From Sphingomonadales bacterium (GTDB taxonomy: Bacteria > Pseudomonadota > Alphaproteobacteria > Sphingomonadales > Sphingomonadaceae), in NCBI GenBank assembly GCA_004292705.1, contig RDXA01000340.1:1-22474 (forward strand): 22,474 nucleotides of DNA. Direction: 5' to 3'. The stretch's first letter is position 1; every line of letters starts with the position of its first letter. Made by a program: the position numbers and the translations under genes. The notes under the pieces are model-generated. The model worked only from the letters and a program-made list of their open reading frames with translations, made no database searches and had not been told where the DNA came from. This document shows positions 1 through 6,791 of the stretch, piece after piece.

Positions 1-78
1 AGGCATCAGCTGATCGCGCACGAACTTGCCGACCAGCTCCTTGAGCATCGCGTGTTCGTGGCTGAGCTCAAAATTCAT
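1..78 (-). CDS. Acyl-CoA dehydrogenase, N-terminal fragment (partial)
   Basis: Only the first 26 codons lie in the window; the gene runs off the left edge. The visible peptide begins MNFELSHEHAMLKELVGKF, followed by VRDQLMP. This is the usual amphipathic first helix of acyl-CoA dehydrogenases (FAD enzymes that oxidise acyl-CoA to trans-2-enoyl-CoA), which commonly starts with a short beta strand and then 'E...L...V..FV...L.P'. The ATG at 76-78 is preceded on the minus strand by a GA-rich Shine-Dalgarno stretch (gatgagagag). It is divergent from the ArsR/carbonic anhydrase operon and has no evident functional link to it. The family call rests on 26 residues; another helical N-terminus cannot be excluded. 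Confidence 0.6.
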   Translation of the reverse strand, partial: MNFELSHEHAMLKELVGKFVRDQLMP

Positions 79-265
79 CTCTCTCATCCCTGTCCTGTTG
101 CGGGTGCCTGGGGGCCACCCTGACACCACACAATACGCGGCCTGTCACCCGCAGGATTGATGATGAGGGGGGATTTTTCCTGCCTGTGTAACGATCGCTT
201 GACGTCACTTGCCAAGCTACATACCTTCATACCTGCAAACATGCGCAGTTATATGGAGGGGAAGC
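79..265. promoter_or_regulatory. Divergent intergenic region between acyl-CoA dehydrogenase and arsR1
   Basis: This 187-bp non-coding stretch sits between two divergent starts. A plausible plus-strand promoter is TTGACG (199-204), a 17-nt spacer and TACCTT (222-227), in front of the ArsR gene. A strong Shine-Dalgarno, ggaggggaag (255-264), ends two bases before the ATG at 266. An inverted repeat TGACA (121-125) ... TGTCA (143-147) lies on the acyl-CoA dehydrogenase side and could be an operator for that gene, but the arms are short. The promoter assignment is by eye and unproven. Confidence 0.4.
231..250. promoter_or_regulatory. Candidate ArsR operator upstream of arsR1
   Basis: This is an imperfect inverted repeat. 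CTGC (233-236) and GCAG (245-248) are separated by 8 nt, and the outer bases extend it to ACCTGC/GCAGTT with one mismatch. It lies between the proposed -10 (222-227) and the Shine-Dalgarno, where a bound ArsR repressor would block transcription of its own operon. The sister regulator has an inverted repeat of similar flavour (ACTGG...CCAGT, 3327-3342) just upstream of its start. The arms are short, so chance is a real alternative. Confidence 0.3.
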
Positions 266-631
266 ATGCCGAGTCGGCTGATCGTATCGCGCGAGTTGGC
301 CGATCTGTTCCGCCTGCTTGCCCATGCCGACCGGCTGCGACTGATCGAGGAGTTGCGTAGCGGGGAAAAGGACGTGACCGGCCTTGCCCAGGCGCTCGAC
401 CTGCCTTCCACCCGTATCTCGCAGCACCTTGCCCTGCTGCGAACGCACCGCCTTGTTGAAGAGCGCCGCGACGGGCGCAACCACTTCTACCGCATCGTCA
501 ATCCCTCCCTCGCCCTGTGGATCCTCGACGCTCTGCCCTTCGTCGATATCCGCCTGCGGCTGGAGGAAGCCGACCACATCGATACCGCTCGCGCCCTGTG
601 GGGCGTGCCCGATCCCAACGCGTCTCACTGA
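266..631 (+). CDS. ArsR-family winged-helix regulator (first of two paralogues)
   Basis: A 121-aa small winged-helix DNA-binding protein, probably a dimeric autorepressor. Residues 10-33 (ELADLFRLLAHADRLRLIEE) match the ArsR 'LF.aLadptRLrIL' helix. Recognition helix and wing follow: PSTRISQHLALLR (47-59), LVEERRDGRNHFYRI (63-77). There is no cysteine, so the classical ELCVCDL metal site of arsenic/cadmium sensors is absent and the ligand is unknown. The start at 266 was chosen over upstream in-frame ATGs because of a strong Shine-Dalgarno (ggaggggaag) and because the paralogue at 2941-3306 also begins MPSR and has the same length. The carbonic anhydrase ATG follows the stop by 13 nt, so the two are almost certainly cotranscribed, and the natural inference is that this protein controls the carbonic anhydrase/SulP operon. 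Confidence 0.9.
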   Translation: MPSRLIVSRELADLFRLLAHADRLRLIEELRSGEKDVTGLAQALDLPSTRISQHLALLRTHRLVEERRDGRNHFYRIVNPSLALWILDALPFVDIRLRLEEADHIDTARALWGVPDPNASH

Positions 632-644
632 AAGGAATACCCCG

Positions 645-1310
645 ATGCCCCATTTCGCTCACGGTGTGGTCAAGTTCCAGCGCGAGGTCTTCCCCGAAAA
701 GGCCGAGCTGTTCGAACGCCTTGCCACCGGCCAGAGCCCCGAAGCCCTGTTCATCACTTGCTCGGACAGCCGGATCGAAACCGCGATGCTGACCCAGACC
801 GATCCTGGCGAGCTGTTCATCTGCCGCAACGCGGGCAATATCGTGCCCCCGCACACCAACCAGACGGGCGGCATGACCGCTTCGATCGAATTTGCCATCG
901 GTGCGCTCAAGATCCCGCATATCGTGATCTGCGGCCACACCGAATGCGGGGCGATGAAGGGGGCGATGAACCGCGCCGGCCTGACCAACCTGCCGCATGT
1001 GCGCGAATGGCTCGGTTATTCGCAAGGCGCGGTCGACATTGTCGAAGCGATTGGCGCCGATCTTGATCCTGAAGCCAAGATGCGGATGCTGCTCGAACAG
1101 AATGTCATCCTGCAATTGCAGCATTTGAAGACCCACCCCACGGTCGCGGTTGCGATGGCGCAGGGTGCGGTCAAGCTGCATGGCTGGGTCTATGACATCA
1201 AGACCGGCGAAGTTTCGGCGTTCGATGATGCCACCAGCACCTGGGTTTCCGTCGAGGAGCGATATGCCGCAGACCTTGCTTCGGCAATGCTGCACCAGCA
1301 CGCCTGCTGA
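645..1310 (+). CDS. Beta-class carbonic anhydrase
   Basis: A 221-aa enzyme that interconverts CO2 and bicarbonate in the cytoplasm using zinc. The beta-class zinc ligands are visible: Cys39 in CSDSR (with Asp41 and Arg43, the catalytic dyad) and His98/Cys101 in HTECGAMKG. The RNAGNIVPP block (61-69) is also typical. Length fits the family (about 200-230 aa). The ATG at 645 has an upstream aaagga Shine-Dalgarno and gives a protein starting MPHFAHGVVKF; an in-frame extension to 384 would run through arsR1 in another frame and is not credible. The gene is second in the operon, 13 nt after the ArsR stop and 41 nt before the SulP start. Pairing with a SulP transporter is a known arrangement for bicarbonate supply, where hydration and transport are coupled. 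Confidence 0.96.
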   Translation: MPHFAHGVVKFQREVFPEKAELFERLATGQSPEALFITCSDSRIETAMLTQTDPGELFICRNAGNIVPPHTNQTGGMTASIEFAIGALKIPHIVICGHTECGAMKGAMNRAGLTNLPHVREWLGYSQGAVDIVEAIGADLDPEAKMRMLLEQNVILQLQHLKTHPTVAVAMAQGAVKLHGWVYDIKTGEVSAFDDATSTWVSVEERYAADLASAMLHQHAC

Positions 1311-1351
1311 TCCCCAACCCTGCCGCCCCCTTTTTTCCACGGAGTTGCTGC

Positions 1352-2920
1352 ATGCAAGCCCCTGCCGCCGACCGCCTCACCTCTGCCGTGATCGGTCGCG
1401 ATCTCCTCGCCTCGATCGTGGTCTTTCTGGTCGCCTTGCCGCTCTGCATGGGGATCGCGATTGCCTCGGGCGCGCCGCCCGCGCTGGGGCTGATCACCGG
1501 GATCGTCGGCGGGCTGGTGGTCGGCTCGCTCGCCGGGTCGCCCTTGCAGGTCAGCGGGCCGGCCGCCGGGATGGCGGTGCTGGTCTATCAACTGGTGCAG
1601 GAACACGGCCTCATCATGCTCGGCGTCGTCGGGCTGATTGCGGGGGCCCTGCAACTGCTGGCCGGGATTTTCAGGCTTGGCCAGTGGTTCCGGGCGATCT
1701 CGCCCTCGGTGATCCACGGCATGCTGGCGGGGATCGGGGTGTTGATCCTGTTTTCACAGCTCCACGTGATGCTCGATGATGCACCGCGCGCCAATGGCCT
1801 GCTCAATATCGCGGCGATCCCCGAAGCGGTGGTCAAGATCTTCCCGATGGATGGATCGGTGCATCACCTTGCGGCGATGGCAGGGATCGTGACCATCGCC
1901 ACGATTGTGCTGTGGAACCAGTTCAAGCCGAAGCGGCTGGCGCTGATCCCCGGGCCGCTGCTCGGTGTGATCGTCGGCACCGCCTTTGCGATTACCTTTG
2001 CCTTGCCGATCACGCTGGTAGAACTGCCCGCGGCGCTGTCGAGCGGGCTCAATATTCCCACAGCCGAAGCGCTGGCCGGGTTCACCAATCCGGACATTCT
2101 GACGCTGGGCCTCGTCTTTGCCTTTGTCGCGAGCGCCGAAACCCTGCTGTGCGCGACGGCGGTCGACAAGATGCACATCGGCGCCCGCACCGACTACGAC
2201 AAGGAACTGCGCGCGCAGGGCATCGGCAACATGATCTGCGGGGGATTGGGCGCGCTGCCGATGACCGGGGTGATCGTCCGCTCGGCCGCGAATGTCGAGG
2301 CGGGGGCGAAAACCCGCATTTCGGCGATCATGCACGGCGGCTGGCTGCTGCTGGCCGTGGCGGCCTTCCCCTTCGTGCTCAACGAAATCCCCACCAGCGT
2401 GCTAGCAGCGATCCTGGTCTATACCGGCTACAAGCTGGTCAACGTGGCGCAGATCCGCAAGATCGCGGAATTCGGGCGGCAGGAACTGGCGATCTATTTT
2501 GCGACGCTGATCGGGGTGGTGGCAATCGACCTTCTGACCGGCGTGATCCTCGGCTTTGCGCTGGCAACGGCGAAGCTGGTCTATACCTTCTCGCACCTCG
2601 ATATCCGCCGCGAACATGACGAACAGGCCAACCGCATCGATTTGTGGATGACCGGCTCGGCCACGTTCTTCTCGATCCCGCAGCTGGGCAAGGCACTGGA
2701 AAGCTCGCCCTTCGGGTCGGAGGTGCATATCCATGTCGAAAAGCTCGACTACATCGACCACGCGTGCCTTGAAATGCTGTCCTCGTGGGAAAAGCTGCAC
2801 CAGTCGACCGGCGGCGCGCTGGTGGTGGAATGGAGCGAACTGGTCGAACGCTATGGCCGCCGGTCCGAGGACCCGAGCAAGACCGCAATCCCCAACCTGA
2901 TGATCCGCCCCGCAGCCTGA
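1352..2920 (+). CDS. SulP-family anion transporter with C-terminal STAS-like domain (probable bicarbonate uptake)
   Basis: A 522-aa inner-membrane protein. The N-terminal ~400 residues form many hydrophobic segments starting RDLLASIVVFLVALPLCMG, with the SulP hallmark PLQVSGPAAGMAVLVYQLV near residues 65-85. After the last membrane segment (LLTGVILGFALATAKLVYTF) the soluble tail from about residue 425 (DLWMTGSATFFSIPQLGKAL ... VHIHVEKLDYIDHACLEML) has the alternating beta/alpha pattern and 'DYIDHACLEML' helix of a STAS domain. SulP proteins carry sulfate, bicarbonate or other anions. Location directly after a beta-carbonic anhydrase favours bicarbonate, but the substrate is inferred from context, not from diagnostic residues. 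The ATG at 1352 has ggag (1341-1344) upstream. The gene converges on arsR2 with only 20 nt between stops; no clear hairpin terminator is visible there. Confidence 0.93.
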   Translation: MQAPAADRLTSAVIGRDLLASIVVFLVALPLCMGIAIASGAPPALGLITGIVGGLVVGSLAGSPLQVSGPAAGMAVLVYQLVQEHGLIMLGVVGLIAGALQLLAGIFRLGQWFRAISPSVIHGMLAGIGVLILFSQLHVMLDDAPRANGLLNIAAIPEAVVKIFPMDGSVHHLAAMAGIVTIATIVLWNQFKPKRLALIPGPLLGVIVGTAFAITFALPITLVELPAALSSGLNIPTAEALAGFTNPDILTLGLVFAFVASAETLLCATAVDKMHIGARTDYDKELRAQGIGNMICGGLGALPMTGVIVRSAANVEAGAKTRISAIMHGGWLLLAVAAFPFVLNEIPTSVLAAILVYTGYKLVNVAQIRKIAEFGRQELAIYFATLIGVVAIDLLTGVILGFALATAKLVYTFSHLDIRREHDEQANRIDLWMTGSATFFSIPQLGKALESSPFGSEVHIHVEKLDYIDHACLEMLSSWEKLHQSTGGALVVEWSELVERYGRRSEDPSKTAIPNLMIRPAA

Positions 2921-2940
2921 CGCAGCGGAGCGCGACCCTG

Positions 2941-3306
2941 TCACATCACGGTTTCGGCCGCCTCGGCCTGCCACAGGCGCTTGGCCTGCTCGATATCGCT
3001 GACGCTGGCACGGCTGAAGCGATGCGCGACAAAATCGATGCCGTCGATCAGCCACAGCGCAAGGTCCGGCTGGGCGAGACGATACACGCGCTTCTGGCCA
3101 TGGGTCTCGGTCTCGACCAGCGCAATTGCGCGCAGCACGCCAAGGTGCTGCGAAACGCGGGTCGGCGAGATCTCGAGAATGTCGCCCAGCTCGTTCACCG
3201 TCTGGTCGCCCGATTGCAATTTCAGCAAGAGGCGGATGCGATCAGGGTGCGAAATCTGCCGCAGCACGTGGGCGAGTTCGTTTGCAACAATCTTGCGGCT
3301 GGGCAT
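2941..3306 (-). CDS. ArsR-family winged-helix regulator (second paralogue)
   Basis: A 121-aa DNA-binding protein, exactly as long as the regulator at 266-631 and alignable with it end to end without a gap; counting by eye gives about 48 identical positions. Shared features are the MPSR start, the ELA...R...H.DR.RL helix, recognition helix TR(I/V)SQHL, Y-R wing and the tail motif LALW...D...FV. It also lacks cysteine, so it is not a thiolate metal sensor. It lies 38 nt downstream of the dehydrogenase-like gene on the same strand, so it may be cotranscribed with it, and converges on the SulP gene. A gaaagg Shine-Dalgarno precedes the ATG. An inverted repeat at 3327-3342 immediately upstream suggests autoregulation. 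Likely target: its own transcript and perhaps the facing carbonic anhydrase operon (inference). Confidence 0.9.
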   Translation of the reverse strand: MPSRKIVANELAHVLRQISHPDRIRLLLKLQSGDQTVNELGDILEISPTRVSQHLGVLRAIALVETETHGQKRVYRLAQPDLALWLIDGIDFVAHRFSRASVSDIEQAKRLWQAEAAETVM

Positions 3307-3326
3307 AAAAGTGGCCTTTCAGAGTG

Positions 3327-3342
3327 ACTGGATATCGCCAGT
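3327..3342. promoter_or_regulatory. Candidate ArsR operator upstream of arsR2
   Basis: Inverted repeat ACTGG (3327-3331) / CCAGT (3338-3342) with a 6-nt spacer. It lies in the 38-nt gap between the stop of the dehydrogenase-like gene and the arsR2 ATG, centred about 28 nt before that start. It resembles in size and location the repeat before the first ArsR gene. The arms are only 5 bp, so this remains a candidate. Confidence 0.3.
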
Positions 3343-3344
3343 TT

Positions 3345-4484
3345 TCAAAGCACAACGCGCAATTCGGGCATTTGGCTCCCGGAAATTGCAGTTTGTGCAT
3401 TTTTGAGCGCATGCCACCCCGGCTGAGGCCGTCGGCTGACCGCAACGTCGCGGCAGAGCATGGTTATGAATTCCGGATCGCTGACTTGCTTGGCATAGGG
3501 CGCATCGCTGCCGCGCCCACTGGTGGTCACGCCGCTATCACGCAGCCGTGCCCACGCCTCATGCAGGCGGGTTGCCGCGCGGGCCGCCCCGCCTCCATGG
3601 AGCGCCAAAGCCAGCCCGTGGATCAACGCAGGAGCATCAAACGCCAAGCGGCTCTGCCCTTCCCCCTGCACCTCGCTGGTGACCTGCACGAGCCGATCCC
3701 CACCCGCACCGCCGAACCATAGCATCGGCCACGCCTTGCGCACCCCGCTCGTCTGGCCAAGCAGGGTGAAGACCGTGCTGCGCAGATCGGGCATGGCAAT
3801 GATCGCATCCCACCGCGTCCGACCCGCTATCAGCGGAACCAACGCATCCTCGATCGTGAGGATCTCGATTTCCAGTCCGGTGCGAGTGAGGCCCTTGCCC
3901 GCGGCCAGCAGCTGCGCGGCGACGGCATTGCGCTGGCGGGCATGGAGGATGATCGCAAGCCGCTCGCGCCCCTCTTCGCGGGCCAAGCGGATCATCGCCT
4001 TCAGCGCGGCCGCGCGGGGCACCGGCGCGCTCCCGGCCTCGTCTGCCACACAGAGCGCGGGATGGGGGCTCATCAGCACCATATCGAGCCCGGCCCGCAC
4101 CGGAACCGCCCCGCGCGGGTGATCGATGAGGTAGCTCGCGACAAATTGCGCGTCCGGCAAGCCGCCCAGACCGCCGTGCTGGAAGGCGACCGGACTCCAA
4201 CCCTGCCATGGGGAAAAGACGGGCGCGCTGGCGTCAGGTGCCAGCCCCCAATCGGCAAACCGCGACAAGCGGCGGCTGCGGGCAGCAGCGACCCATTCGG
4301 CGTCGATCCGCAGCCAGCCCAATAGCTGCGCGAGTGCGTCTTGCCAGCCGTCAGGCGCTGGCTCGGCGGGCTGGGCCATGCGGAACCGCGATGTCACAAG
4401 CGACAAGGTTGGCCCCGGCACAGGCGGCACGGCGGCGACAGGCGCGAGCGGAGTCCGCTCCGAAATCCGGCTGCTCTGGTCCAT
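3345..4484 (-). CDS. Divergent isocitrate/isopropylmalate dehydrogenase-like protein, probably catalytically inactive
   Basis: A 379-aa protein with no obvious motif at first sight. Residues 130-350 can be laid along the beta-decarboxylating dehydrogenase fold: GLDMVLM (132-138, like 'GVDVLIVRE'), AALKAMIRLAREEGRERLAI (159-178, like 'RVARVAFEAARKR..HVV'), EILTIEDALVPLI (207-219, like 'YVDAMAMHL'), RWDAIIAMPDLRSTVFTLLG (224-243, like 'FDVVVTGNIFGDILSDLAS'), then a region like 'VHGSAPDIAGKG.ANPTA' and a C-terminal helix. Expected catalytic elements look absent: the Tyr of the E-x-T-x-G-x-Y loop, the Lys of 'KAN' (here HARQRNAV, 181-188) and the GDxxSD metal aspartates (here RSTVFT). The N-terminal ~40 residues are Pro/Ala-rich. 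The start at 4484 has a perfect aaaggag Shine-Dalgarno 7 nt upstream, preferred over 4502 or 4544. It sits upstream of arsR2 and divergent from the alkylsulfatase. Fold assignment is by eye. Confidence 0.55.
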   Translation of the reverse strand: MDQSSRISERTPLAPVAAVPPVPGPTLSLVTSRFRMAQPAEPAPDGWQDALAQLLGWLRIDAEWVAAARSRRLSRFADWGLAPDASAPVFSPWQGWSPVAFQHGGLGGLPDAQFVASYLIDHPRGAVPVRAGLDMVLMSPHPALCVADEAGSAPVPRAAALKAMIRLAREEGRERLAIILHARQRNAVAAQLLAAGKGLTRTGLEIEILTIEDALVPLIAGRTRWDAIIAMPDLRSTVFTLLGQTSGVRKAWPMLWFGGAGGDRLVQVTSEVQGEGQSRLAFDAPALIHGLALALHGGGAARAATRLHEAWARLRDSGVTTSGRGSDAPYAKQVSDPEFITMLCRDVAVSRRPQPGWHALKNAQTAISGSQMPELRVVL

Positions 4485-4687
4485 GCACCAGCTCCTTTGC
4501 ATCTTTGGTCGATAAGAGGTGACGCTTGTTAGACGCGGTGGCACAATCGGAAAAATTCAATCTTTCTTCGCAAACGTTCTAAAATATGAATGATTGCAGA
4601 TAACCTCCCTTGTCCCCTCGCTCTCACGCTTGAAACGGTTGTGCCGGACGGGCATCACAGGTGCGGGAGAAGAGGGGACACATCGCC
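4485..4687. promoter_or_regulatory. Divergent intergenic region before the dehydrogenase-like and alkylsulfatase genes
   Basis: About 200 bp without a gene between two divergent starts. The centre (roughly 4540-4605) is clearly AT-richer than the surroundings, as expected for back-to-back promoters. TTCAAT (4556-4561) and TAAAAT (4580-4585) with an 18-nt spacer are a weak plus-strand candidate. An AACGTT core (4573-4578) lies between them and resembles the centre of the glucan-locus LacI operators, but the flanks match poorly. I see no convincing terminator or small gene. Confidence 0.35.
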
Positions 4688-6655
4688 ATGACGATCACAC
4701 AAATGCGCGCCGGTGCTGCGCTGGTGCTTGGTATTGCAGCGGTCAGCACCGCCGCCGCGCAGGACACACCAGGCGAAGCGAGCGCGCCAACCCGCACGGC
4801 TCAGGCTGCCACCACCGCGCAGCTTCCGCCCGAGGGCACGCGCGATGCCGAGTTTGCGACCCGCGGTTTCCTCGCCACCCGCAAAGACCCGGTGATCCTC
4901 AATGCCTCTGGGAAGCCGGTCTGGAATCTTGACGCCTACGCCTTCGTCACCGGTCCCGCGCCGGAGACAGTGAACCCCAGCCTGTGGCGGCACATGACGC
5001 ATCTGAAGCGCCACGGATTGTATCAGGTGACGCCGAATGTGTGGCAGGTGCGCGGGTTCGATCTGGCCAATATGACCATCATTAGGGGCCAGAGCGGCTG
5101 GATCGTGATCGATCCATTGACCAGCGTCGAAACCGCCGCCGCCGCGCTTGAACTGGTGAACACCACGCTCGGCAAACGCCCGGTCAGCGCTGTCATTTAT
5201 TCGCACAGCCATGCCGACCACTTTGGCGGGGTGCGCGGGCTGGTCGATGCAGCGGATGTGGCAGCGGGCCGGACGCAGGTGATCGCACCTGCGGGCTTCA
5301 TGGAAGAGGCAACCTCCGAAAACGTCATGGCGGGCGGAGCGATGCTGCGCCGTGCGGCCTACCAGTTCGCCACCGGGATGCAGCCGGGCGCGACCGGGCA
5401 GATGGGCAGCGGGATCGGCATGGCGGTATCGGGCGGCACGCTGTCGCTGATCGCGCCGACAGTGACCATCGCCAAAACCGGTGAACGCCGCGTGGTCGAC
5501 GGCGTCGCACTGGAATTCCAGATCGTTTCGGGCAGTGAGGCTCCGGCGGAATTCAACGTCTTTATCCAGCCGGAACAGACCTTCCTCGCCGCTGAGATCG
5601 CCACGTGCACCCTGCACAATATCCTGACCCCGCGCGGCGCCAAGGTGCGCGATGCGCGGGCCTGGGCGCATTACCTCGATGAAGCGGCAACCCGCTACGC
5701 CCCGCAAAGCGAGGCGGTGATATCGAGCCATTGCTGGCCGATCTTCGGCCGGGCAGACGCTACCGCCTGGCTCACCGCGCAGCGCGACAATTACCGTTGG
5801 CTCCACGATCAGACCGTGCGCCGCATGAACCGCGGCGAGACCATGCACGAGATCGCCGAGGCGCTCGAAGCATCGCCCCCGCCGGGCAATCGCACCGAAT
5901 GGTCGACGCGCGGTTACTACGGAACGATCAGCCACAATGCCAAGGCGATCTACCAGTTCTATCTCGGCTGGTATGATGCCGTGCCGGCCAATCTGCACGC
6001 CCATCCGCCGGCCGAACGTGCCCGGCGGATGGTCGAGGCGCTCGGCGGGGCAGAGCGCACGCTCGCGCTAGCCAATGGCGCGATGGCGGCGGGAGACTAT
6101 CGCTGGGCATCGGACCTGCTCCAGAACCTCGTCTTCGCCATGCCCGATAACCCCGCAGCCAAGGCGATGCTGGCGCAATCCTACGAACAGCAGGGCTACC
6201 AGGCCGAAAGCGCGATCTGGCGCAACCAGTTCCTTGCCGCCGCAAACGACCTCAGGCGCGGGCGGACCGAAGGCAGCGCGGCGCAGAGCAACGACATGAT
6301 CGCAGCGCTCGCCACGCAGGAGTTGCTCGACTCCCTCGCCACCCGGTTCGCGCCCGAAGGCGCCGGGCCGCGAGGCATCACCATCGCGATCGATATCCCC
6401 GACCGCAAGGAACAGGCGATGCTGGAAGTCGGCGAACAGGCGATGATCGGCCGGGTCGGCGCTCTCCCGCCAAAGGCCGACATCACCATTCGCGGCCCCC
6501 GGCGTGCATTGCTGGCACTGTTCTTCGTGAAGCTACCGGTGAGCATGGTCGCCGGTATGGATGGGGTCACGATCGAGGGCGACAAGGCGGCCTTGCAAGC
6601 GATCATCGATGCGCTTGATCCGATGCCGCACGGCTTTGAAATCGTCACGCCATAA
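4688..6655 (+). CDS. Secreted alkyl sulfatase, SdsA1/Bds1 type (metallo-beta-lactamase fold)
   Basis: A 655-aa zinc hydrolase that removes sulfate from alkyl sulfate esters such as SDS, freeing alcohol for use as carbon. Residues 1-25 form a Sec signal peptide (hydrophobic ALVLGIAAVSTAAAQ). The metallo-beta-lactamase motif is HSHADHFGG with H173, H175, D177 and H178. Further ligands fit at E284, E303 and H348; this spacing parallels the ligands I recall for Pseudomonas SdsA1 with a constant offset of four. The TCTLHNILTPRG block (307-318) is typical, and the C-terminal ~120 residues resemble the SCP2-like substrate-binding domain. The ATG at 4688 is chosen because agagggg precedes it and it begins a clean signal peptide; an in-frame ATG at 4661 adds nine charged residues. 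It may be cotranscribed with the DUF1800/DUF1501 pair, 136 nt downstream. Confidence 0.94.
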   Translation: MTITQMRAGAALVLGIAAVSTAAAQDTPGEASAPTRTAQAATTAQLPPEGTRDAEFATRGFLATRKDPVILNASGKPVWNLDAYAFVTGPAPETVNPSLWRHMTHLKRHGLYQVTPNVWQVRGFDLANMTIIRGQSGWIVIDPLTSVETAAAALELVNTTLGKRPVSAVIYSHSHADHFGGVRGLVDAADVAAGRTQVIAPAGFMEEATSENVMAGGAMLRRAAYQFATGMQPGATGQMGSGIGMAVSGGTLSLIAPTVTIAKTGERRVVDGVALEFQIVSGSEAPAEFNVFIQPEQTFLAAEIATCTLHNILTPRGAKVRDARAWAHYLDEAATRYAPQSEAVISSHCWPIFGRADATAWLTAQRDNYRWLHDQTVRRMNRGETMHEIAEALEASPPPGNRTEWSTRGYYGTISHNAKAIYQFYLGWYDAVPANLHAHPPAERARRMVEALGGAERTLALANGAMAAGDYRWASDLLQNLVFAMPDNPAAKAMLAQSYEQQGYQAESAIWRNQFLAAANDLRRGRTEGSAAQSNDMIAALATQELLDSLATRFAPEGAGPRGITIAIDIPDRKEQAMLEVGEQAMIGRVGALPPKADITIRGPRRALLALFFVKLPVSMVAGMDGVTIEGDKAALQAIIDALDPMPHGFEIVTP

Positions 6656-6791
6656 AAAATCATGGATGACCACGAAGGGCTGGCCAACCTCGCTCGTTGA
6701 CTACGAGAGGCGCGACATACCAGAATATGCCGCGCTGACGCGATCAGGAAAGCCAGCCTATGTCCGTGACCACCATCCACAGGGCCGCCCG

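Noticed and set aside
121..147. TGACA-N17-TGTCA inverted repeat as a TetR/FadR-like operator for the acyl-CoA dehydrogenase
   Set aside because: The arms are only five bases, spacing is long, and the gene is barely inside the window, so no regulator can be assigned.
384..644. N-terminal extension of the carbonic anhydrase to position 384
   Set aside because: This part overlaps arsR1 in another frame, gives low-complexity Ser/Pro/Cys-rich peptide, and the ATG at 645 has its own Shine-Dalgarno.
498..1340. Minus-strand open frame (280 codons) across arsR1 and carbonic anhydrase
   Set aside because: It covers two well-supported genes in antisense and shows no family signature.
6666..6791. 42-residue N-terminal extension of DUF1800
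   Set aside because: No Shine-Dalgarno at 6666, and the family usually begins close to the NRFGYG segment. Kept only as an alternative start.
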